Part shown: piece after piece, positions 58,633-64,000 of the stretch
Numbering within the stretch: the stretch's first letter is position 1
How the letters are laid out: each line of letters starts with the position of its first letter
Origin: an uncultured Endozoicomonas sp.
GTDB taxonomy: Bacteria > Pseudomonadota > Gammaproteobacteria > Pseudomonadales > Endozoicomonadaceae
Assembly (NCBI RefSeq): GCF_947495845.1
Contig: NZ_CANMAO010000003.1
Span: 124,001-188,000 of the forward strand
Direction: 5' to 3'
DNA length: 64,000 nucleotides
Position numbers and translations under genes: made by a program
The notes under the pieces: model-generated
What the model saw: the letters and a program-made list of their open reading frames with translations, nothing else
Databases searched by the model: none
What the model was told of the DNA's origin: nothing

Positions 58633-58796
58633 TAAGTACCTAACCATATGAAATCGAATATTTCTGGCTTAGTGGTTAGTTACTATGCAAGGCGCAGCGG
58701 AGTGAGCATAGCCGTAGCTATGTGATCGAAGCTGCAACGCAGTAGAGTAGCTGTCCACTGAGTCAGAAAGTATGATTTCATATGGTTGGGTACTTA
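58633..58796. repeat. 164-bp palindromic element, family 2 (copy B, inverted)
   Basis: Ends TAAGTACCTAACCATATGAAATC and GATTTCATATGGTTGGGTACTTA. It is oriented opposite to copy A. Its final A is the first base of the likely ATG of the hydrolase at 58796. Confidence 0.9.
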
Positions 58797-59362
58797 TGAC
58801 CATGAACACACTGATTGTTTCTGACATCTTTGGCAGAACTGACGCACTTGAAGCGCTCGCACAAAGCCTGTCTGGCCACGTGAATATTTTGGATCCCTAT
58901 GATTCCGTAAAACCCGGTTTCTCTTCAGAATCTGAGGCATATGAAGCATTCACCCAATCTGTCGGCATGGATCGTTATGCAGCGCTAGTGGCAAAAACAG
59001 TGTCCAGGTATACAAAGCCACTCACCTTAATCGGTTTCAGTGCCGGTGCATCGGCCATCTGGATAACCTCCGATCATCCCGCCATTCCATCAGGATCAAC
59101 AGCAATCTGCTTCTACGGTTCTCAGATCAGACACTGGGAACAAATCAACCCAACCATCCCAACGCATCTTATTTTTCCTGAGCATGAAAAACACTTTGAT
59201 GTGGCTCTCCTTATGGATAGCCTCTCACAGAAAGAAAAGGTGACCGTTGAGCAAGTGCCTTACCTACACGGATTTATGAATAAACAGTCGATGCAGTTCA
59301 ATCATAAGGGCTACCACGCCTTTATTCAGCAGCTAAGCCATAAGGGGAGAAGCAATAAATAA
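58796..59362 (+). CDS. Dienelactone-hydrolase-like alpha/beta hydrolase
   Basis: 188 residues. The nucleophile elbow GFSAGASAIW (Ser about 83) and a late YLHGFMN His (about 164) suggest an alpha/beta hydrolase of the dienelactone type, with the acid in the LIFPEHEKHFD region. Reads MTMNTLIVSDIFGRTDALEA from 58796; a later ATG at 58802 is possible. Substrate unknown. The start codon coincides with the end of a repeat element, so the promoter and ribosome site are element-derived. Confidence 0.78.
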   Translation: MTMNTLIVSDIFGRTDALEALAQSLSGHVNILDPYDSVKPGFSSESEAYEAFTQSVGMDRYAALVAKTVSRYTKPLTLIGFSAGASAIWITSDHPAIPSGSTAICFYGSQIRHWEQINPTIPTHLIFPEHEKHFDVALLMDSLSQKEKVTVEQVPYLHGFMNKQSMQFNHKGYHAFIQQLSHKGRSNK

Positions 59363-59376
59363 TTTACCCGCCACCC

Positions 59377-59438
59377 GTCATTCCCACGCAGGTGGGAATC
59401 CACCACGAACAGTGGATCCCCGCCTTCGCGGGGATGAC
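59377..59438. repeat. Short inverted-repeat motif (GTCATTCCC type)
   Basis: GTCATTCCCACGCAGGTGGG and its partner CCCCGCCTTCGCGGGGATGAC form an inverted pair around CACGAACAGTG. The sequence type is widespread in proteobacterial intergenic DNA. It lies between the hydrolase and rluB. Confidence 0.65.
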
Positions 59439-59633
59439 GATGGGATGAATCTGAATACCTCCCCCTTAAGATGATTTGATATCGCTGGCTATAGCACCTC
59501 CCTACCTCCATAAACAACCTTCCTACATGGTTTGAGCACCCAATGGGAAAGCCCCTCATTGTCACTCAACTGCACTCCCGTTATACTGCCCGTCCTCTTG
59601 TTAAATTCCAGGCGGCGATCCCGCCAATACTTC

Positions 59634-60512
59634 ATGACCACAGAAACTACACTCCCTCCGCAGGGCGAAAAGCTGCAGAAAATCCTGGCGGGCGCCGGCC
59701 TTGGCTCGCGCCGTGAGATGGAGCGCTGGATCACCGAAGGACGCATTAGCGTCAATGGTGTTAAGGCCACATTAGGTGACCGGGCTACCGTGTCCGACAC
59801 CATCGCCGTTGACGGCCGCCTGATTAAACTGGATGCCTATGCCTCCGGCGTGCGACGTATCATTGCGTACAACAAGCCAGAAGGTGAAATCTGCACCCGT
59901 TCTGACAAAGAAGGCCGCCCGACCGTATTCGACAAACTGCCGAATCTCAAAGGCGAACGCTGGATCTCCATTGGCCGCCTTGATCTCAACACTTCCGGTC
60001 TGCTGTTGTTTACCAACGATGGCGAACTGGCCAGCCGACTGATGCACCCGTCTTACACCATTGAGCGTGAATACGCGGTGCGAGTGATGGGCACCGTTAC
60101 TCAGCAGAAAGTAAAGAACCTGTTCGATGGCGTCGAACTGGAAGACGGCAAAGCACGATTCACCGACATCGTTGAATCCGGCGGCACCGGCATCAATCGT
60201 TGGTTCCACGTTTGTATTCTTGAAGGCCGTAACCGTGAAGTTCGTCGCCTGTGGGAATCCCAGGAACTGACCGTCAGCCGACTAAAACGTGTGCGTTTTG
60301 GCAGCCTGATCATTCCAGACGGGCTACGTCAGGGGCAATTCCAGGAACTGCAAAAGTCAGATATCGATGCACTGGCCACATTGGTTGAACTGCCATCTGC
60401 ACCGTCTTACCACAAAAAGCCGACAGAACGTTTGAAAAAGAACGAAGTCAAAGCGAAGAAGGTGAAAGGTGGTCGACGCCCTAGCCCTCACGCAAAACAG
60501 CGTTCTCGCTGA
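59634..60512 (+). CDS. rluB: 23S rRNA pseudouridine(2605) synthase
   Basis: 292 residues from the ATG at 59634 ([20 protein letters not shown]); earlier start would add a non-homologous leader. S4 domain (about 10-70), catalytic Asp in [17 protein letters not shown] (about 118-134), and a basic Lys-rich tail ([12 protein letters not shown]) as in RluB. It closes the conserved scpA-scpB-rluB group, interrupted here by three foreign genes. Confidence 0.94.
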   Translation: MTTETTLPPQGEKLQKILAGAGLGSRREMERWITEGRISVNGVKATLGDRATVSDTIAVDGRLIKLDAYASGVRRIIAYNKPEGEICTRSDKEGRPTVFDKLPNLKGERWISIGRLDLNTSGLLLFTNDGELASRLMHPSYTIEREYAVRVMGTVTQQKVKNLFDGVELEDGKARFTDIVESGGTGINRWFHVCILEGRNREVRRLWESQELTVSRLKRVRFGSLIIPDGLRQGQFQELQKSDIDALATLVELPSAPSYHKKPTERLKKNEVKAKKVKGGRRPSPHAKQRSR

Positions 60513-60561
60513 TCACTTCTGATCATTTGTTATCCACAGGGCCAACGGCTCTGTGGTTATA

Positions 60562-60722
60562 ATACCAATGTCGCTTTTAAATTATGGAGTGAGCAAGTTA
60601 TTTTGTGCGACTGGGCAAGGCGAAGAGACGAGTCATAGCCTTAGCTATGGCGAGGAACTTCAACGCAGATCCAGTCGCACAAAATGACTGCACAGCCCAT
60701 AATTTAAAAGCAGAATTGGTAT
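60562..60722. repeat. 161-bp palindromic element, family 1 (copy 2)
   Basis: Same length and structure as 2395-2555: ATACCAATGTCGCTTTTAAA at the left, AAAAGCAGAATTGGTAT at the right, with the CATAGCCTTAGCTATG centre. Lies between rluB and yebG. Confidence 0.9.
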
Positions 60723-60780
60723 AGATGCGAAACCCTCTACACTTTCTCCCTCCTGCTAATATTCCAACTGGACATCCCTA

Positions 60781-60796
60781 CTGTATCTATATACAG
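60781..60796. promoter_or_regulatory. LexA (SOS) box of yebG
   Basis: CTGTATCTATATACAG, embedded in TACTGTATCTATATACAGTA, fits the gammaproteobacterial SOS consensus CTGT-N8-ACAG exactly, 30 bases before yebG. yebG is LexA-controlled in E. coli. Confidence 0.93.
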
Positions 60797-60825
60797 TACT
60801 AATAACCCAAAACAGGAGGAAGCCC

Positions 60826-61119
60826 ATGTCCATTACCCCCATGTGGCGCGTTGACCGGGACGGAAGCATGTTTACAGATAAGAAAGCCGCCGAAGAACAC
60901 GATCGCATGCTGGAGCTGGCCGATGGCATCACTGGCCTGCTGGAGTCGCATTTTGAGATTGATGAGAAGCTGGCGGAAGAAATCGGCTTACTGATGTCCC
61001 GCAATAAAGATGTGATGGCTCGCGCCTTTAAAGGCAAGCCAGATGCATTGGAAGAAATTCAAAGAAATGAAGCAGTTGAAGCTGACAACACCGTGGATAT
61101 CCGCGAAGCCGTCGCTTGA
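60826..61119 (+). CDS. yebG: YebG-family SOS protein
   Basis: 97 residues. SITPMWRVDRDGSMFTDKKAAEEHDRMLEL matches the family start (beta-hairpin with a WRVDRDG-like core then helix). A strong AGGAGGAAG ribosome site precedes it, and the LexA box shows damage induction. Exact function in E. coli is not settled. Confidence 0.93.
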   Translation: MSITPMWRVDRDGSMFTDKKAAEEHDRMLELADGITGLLESHFEIDEKLAEEIGLLMSRNKDVMARAFKGKPDALEEIQRNEAVEADNTVDIREAVA

Positions 61120-61365
61120 TACTACGTAGTTAGCCACATGAAATCATGTCAGGTACTGAATCTCCAGTGCCTGTTTTTTCCTTAACCACTCTCTAACCCT
61201 TCCCTAAATTCCGACCTTCAGGCTCCCCCCCTACCACTAATAGATAACTTATTTTCCAATTCGAAAATGTTAAAGTAAGCACCATGAATCACACTAATAA
61301 AAAACATTCAATTAAATCAACATATTAATAACATTTTTTAATTCGGATTATCCAGGGAGGGATGT

Positions 61366-64000
61366 ATGGGCGTTGAAGTAAATCCATCAAATCGATTAGG
61401 GGTCAGCGAGCTTAGAAAACGCTTTGAGCAACCGAAAGACAATGCGCCACTTTCCTCTGAGAAAAAAAATCAGTACAAGCCGGTAAGCCCGCAGGTGCTC
61501 ATCAAGCCACAACAATCAGCCCAGATAACTACGGCAAAAATTCTCCCCAGTAATGCCATTCAAATGCTTTGGCTGGCACTCTCCGCTGACAGCCAAAGTC
61601 CAGTCGTGAATAATCTTGGTGATCTTGAACAACAGATTTCCAAGCTTTTACGTTCAACTCAAGGATTAACCGTTGGACAGCTTAAACATTGTCTAAAAAA
61701 CTCTGAAATGAACAAACAGTGGAGAGATGCGTTTTTAAGCTCACCCTCCTTGAAGTATCATCTGGAAGCTAATGGCTTGAAATTCTACACGAAGCCTATG
61801 GCCGACCGATTTGCACAAGCGCTGGTCACGTCACTCCCTGCCGATGCAAAGCCCGTTACTCAAAGACAGATTGAAAAGAAAGACGACATTCCACGTCAGC
61901 CTGAAAAAACGATCAACATCTCGAAGATACCTGTTAAAAAGAAAGCTCCGCCACTGGCAAAAGTGATAAAGAAAACGACAAAAGATGCTATTCATGCGGC
62001 TCAGCCTGTAGCGGCGAAAGCACCTATTCAAAAAGCAGAACCAACCCACAAGGCCGAGTTAACCGCACTGTCCAACATCCTTGAAGTAAAGTATCCACAG
62101 AATCAAGGCACCTCTATTCAAGACACATTAACGGAAACTATCCGTTCTATGCTCGGTGATTCCAAGCTCAGTATGAAGGCATTTAAAACAAAGCTGAATC
62201 AATTACGTACTGATAATGCCTGGATATCATCTTGCCTTAGTGATCCTGAATTGACTCGAAAATTTGATTTCTCTGGAGCACCATCCGATTACACATTTTC
62301 TCTTTCAAGCGTTCTCGTAAAGCATATTGTGTCACCAACAAAATCCAGCAATGACAACAAGCCAGTCAAGAATGTACCGAAAAAGCCATCGCCAGCGGTT
62401 GAAGTAAAAGTAACCACGAATACAAACACGCCATCAACCCAACGCAAACAGGCCGCTCCCACAGATGTCTTGAAAAAAACAGCAACAACCCAAGAGACTT
62501 TCAAACAGGAGACTCGCAAACAGGAGACGCGCAAACCAGAAAACGTCCGTATCAAGTTAGAAAAGAAAAGCCTGCCTGCCGTTAAGAAATCATGGGTAAA
62601 TAACCGCGAAGACAAACGAATAAGCGGCAAACCCTTTACATCGGTTCAAGTTGAAACCACCGATGGTAAGCTTTTGAATGCTGAATTACTGAACTTGCTG
62701 CCTGATGAAGTATTAAAAGCAAATGGTTGGTCACAACCAGATATTGATCGGTTAGTAGTAGGCAAAAGAAAGAATGGATTATCAACAGATGCACTCAGCG
62801 CTCTGAACGTTAATCATTCTGTATCTACAAAAAAGGCCCGCTTTTATGGCCAAGGTGCATTTGGCTTGGTAAAGCACGCAAGAATACAGCTGAGCGAAGA
62901 ACAAAATGCTCGCTGGTGCGTTGCCAAAAAGATAACTCCCCAAACTTTCTTAAATCGTGCCGGTGAGCGTGAAGAAAACATTCGATATGAAGACGTCATG
63001 AGGGAAGCAAGACTTCAGAACCAATCAGGCTGTGCGCCTGAAGTTTACGGCGTTGCGGACACCTACAAGACATCAAATGGTAAAACAAAAGAGCATCAAT
63101 ACATTGTATTTATGGAGCAGGCCAAAGGGATCGATGGTTTTAATTTTTTAAAGCAACAACGATCATTGATGACGACGCAGGATAAATTAACCCTGACCCA
63201 GAACACTGCCAGTGCCATGTCCACCATGCACAGCAATGGTATTTGCCATGGGGATTTAAAGTCCAATAATTTAGCCATTCACCCAGAAAGCCTTGGCGTA
63301 GAAATATTCGATTTTGGTGCTGCGGTTGAAGGCAAAATGCAACATAATTTCAAAACCTATGAAAGGGCACCGCTATATTTGCCGCCAGAGTTAGTAACAA
63401 AACCATATTCACGCCCCAGTATCACAGATATGGAAAAGGTTGACGTTTATTCACTGGGGGTTTTCATTGGTGAGACGTTTAGTAGTGGTGGATTTTTTAC
63501 ACATGGCCGTGATGAACTTTGGACAGCCAGATCTTTACGTCAAGCCCAACATATGATCAATGACCGTTTAACCCGCTTAAACATTAGACATCCAGAAATA
63601 GCCTCACTGGTGTGTGACATGGTAAACGCCAAGCCAGAATCAAGACCCTCAATGCAGGCAGTCAATCAACGGCTGCAACTCATAATGGCTCAGGAGACCC
63701 TTCAGCGTGAGGCTCGCTCTGCATTCAAACGCGAAGATTCAGGGTATGGCAGTGCAACAAGCACTCCTCTTTCAGAAAAAAAGAGCGAAAATACGAGCCC
63801 TGTTTCCAGTCATACAAGCACCAGAAACAACACATTGAATGCCATCTTTAAAGCTCTGGATGGTAAAGAGATTAAAACCTTCGATCATGCCATGACGGCA
63901 CTTGGGCTCAACTATAAAACAGCCTCAATTGACGCTGCCAAGAAAGCCTATAGAGAACAGGCGCTGCGCTATCATCCGGATAAGTTCCAACCCAGTAATC
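61366..64000 (+). CDS. Eukaryotic-like protein kinase with C-terminal J domain (cut by edge)
   Basis: Open from an ATG at 61366 (AGGGAGGG ahead) to the window edge, 878 codons. Residues 1-480 are Lys/Pro/Gln-rich with repeats such as QETRKQETRKP; function unknown. The kinase domain covers about 490-770: glycine loop GQGAFG starting at 495, VAKK with K521, catalytic HGDLKSNN with H628, D630 and N635, and DFG at 649-651. A linker with many Ser/Thr follows, then a J domain whose HPD is at 870-872 (LRYHPDKF). The kinase looks active; Hsp70 co-chaperone function is inferred. Likely acts on host or symbiont signalling. Partial at the 3' end. Confidence 0.9.
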   Translation, partial: MGVEVNPSNRLGVSELRKRFEQPKDNAPLSSEKKNQYKPVSPQVLIKPQQSAQITTAKILPSNAIQMLWLALSADSQSPVVNNLGDLEQQISKLLRSTQGLTVGQLKHCLKNSEMNKQWRDAFLSSPSLKYHLEANGLKFYTKPMADRFAQALVTSLPADAKPVTQRQIEKKDDIPRQPEKTINISKIPVKKKAPPLAKVIKKTTKDAIHAAQPVAAKAPIQKAEPTHKAELTALSNILEVKYPQNQGTSIQDTLTETIRSMLGDSKLSMKAFKTKLNQLRTDNAWISSCLSDPELTRKFDFSGAPSDYTFSLSSVLVKHIVSPTKSSNDNKPVKNVPKKPSPAVEVKVTTNTNTPSTQRKQAAPTDVLKKTATTQETFKQETRKQETRKPENVRIKLEKKSLPAVKKSWVNNREDKRISGKPFTSVQVETTDGKLLNAELLNLLPDEVLKANGWSQPDIDRLVVGKRKNGLSTDALSALNVNHSVSTKKARFYGQGAFGLVKHARIQLSEEQNARWCVAKKITPQTFLNRAGEREENIRYEDVMREARLQNQSGCAPEVYGVADTYKTSNGKTKEHQYIVFMEQAKGIDGFNFLKQQRSLMTTQDKLTLTQNTASAMSTMHSNGICHGDLKSNNLAIHPESLGVEIFDFGAAVEGKMQHNFKTYERAPLYLPPELVTKPYSRPSITDMEKVDVYSLGVFIGETFSSGGFFTHGRDELWTARSLRQAQHMINDRLTRLNIRHPEIASLVCDMVNAKPESRPSMQAVNQRLQLIMAQETLQREARSAFKREDSGYGSATSTPLSEKKSENTSPVSSHTSTRNNTLNAIFKALDGKEIKTFDHAMTALGLNYKTASIDAAKKAYREQALRYHPDKFQPSN

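Noticed and set aside
57998-58796. Composite transposon with its own transposase
   Set aside because: No transposase frame lies between or near the two elements, so only a non-autonomous arrangement can be claimed.
61129-61155. Sequence like one end of the family-2 repeat (AGTTAGCCACATGAAATCAT)
   Set aside because: Only one short end, no inverted partner nearby; may be chance or a remnant.

Overview
The window looks like chromosome of a marine, host-associated gammaproteobacterium of the Oceanospirillales type; an Endozoicomonas-like invertebrate symbiont is my best guess. This rests on the housekeeping proteins and gene order (thrS-infC-rpmI-rplT; apbC near metG; yciB/yciI, rnm, yciO, trpS, scpA, scpB, rluB; mglBAC; yebG), the sugar and fatty-acid catabolism, and several proteins built from eukaryotic-type domains. 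No taxonomic marker or database search was available, so the genus is inference.

Layout. 1-1161: a two-component system cut by the left edge. 1373-5236: galactose ABC transporter mglBAC, with a palindromic mobile-type repeat between mglB and mglA. 5289-6446: AT-rich orphan gene with an in-frame 24-bp tandem repeat. 6632-10126: cueR, a Spo0M-like protein, a HAD phosphatase, a methyltransferase and a DUF411 metal protein. 10178-17912: a glycoside island with two GPH-type sugar symporters, a GH1 beta-glucosidase, a TetR regulator and a GH2 beta-galactosidase-like enzyme; a shared 13-bp palindrome lies in front of both hydrolases. 18158-24652: an AraC-type regulator next to a beta-oxidation cluster (two acyl-CoA dehydrogenases, SDR, thiolase, MaoC-like protein); one dehydrogenase has an in-frame amber codon near its N-terminus. 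24724-25500: fpr. 25783-28490: a ubiquitin-protease-like protein and a convergent membrane protein. 28695-32006: translation operon thrS-infC-rpmI-rplT, with three hairpins in the thrS leader that mimic tRNA-Thr anticodon arms. 32483-39204: an orphan protein, a glutamine synthetase-like enzyme, alanine dehydrogenase, an OmpA lipoprotein, a CBS protein and a flavodoxin-fold oxidoreductase. 39229-45609: apbC and metG, separated by a short trimeric autotransporter, a lambda-P-like helicase loader and a DnaT-like protein. 45683-60512: rsuA, an orphan gene, then the conserved yciB-to-rluB neighbourhood broken by an IAP-like BIR-RING protein and by a block holding an exporter, a SpoIIAA-like protein and a hydrolase between repeats. 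60826-61119: yebG with a LexA box. 61366 to the edge: a protein kinase with a C-terminal J domain.

The core genes look ordinary. The accessory genes suggest interaction with a eukaryotic host: candidate deubiquitinase, BIR-RING ubiquitin ligase-like protein, kinase/J-domain protein and YadA-type adhesin. At least five kinds of short (about 125-230 bp) element with inverted ends, none encoding a transposase, lie between genes, and several supply or abut the stop or start codon of a neighbouring gene.
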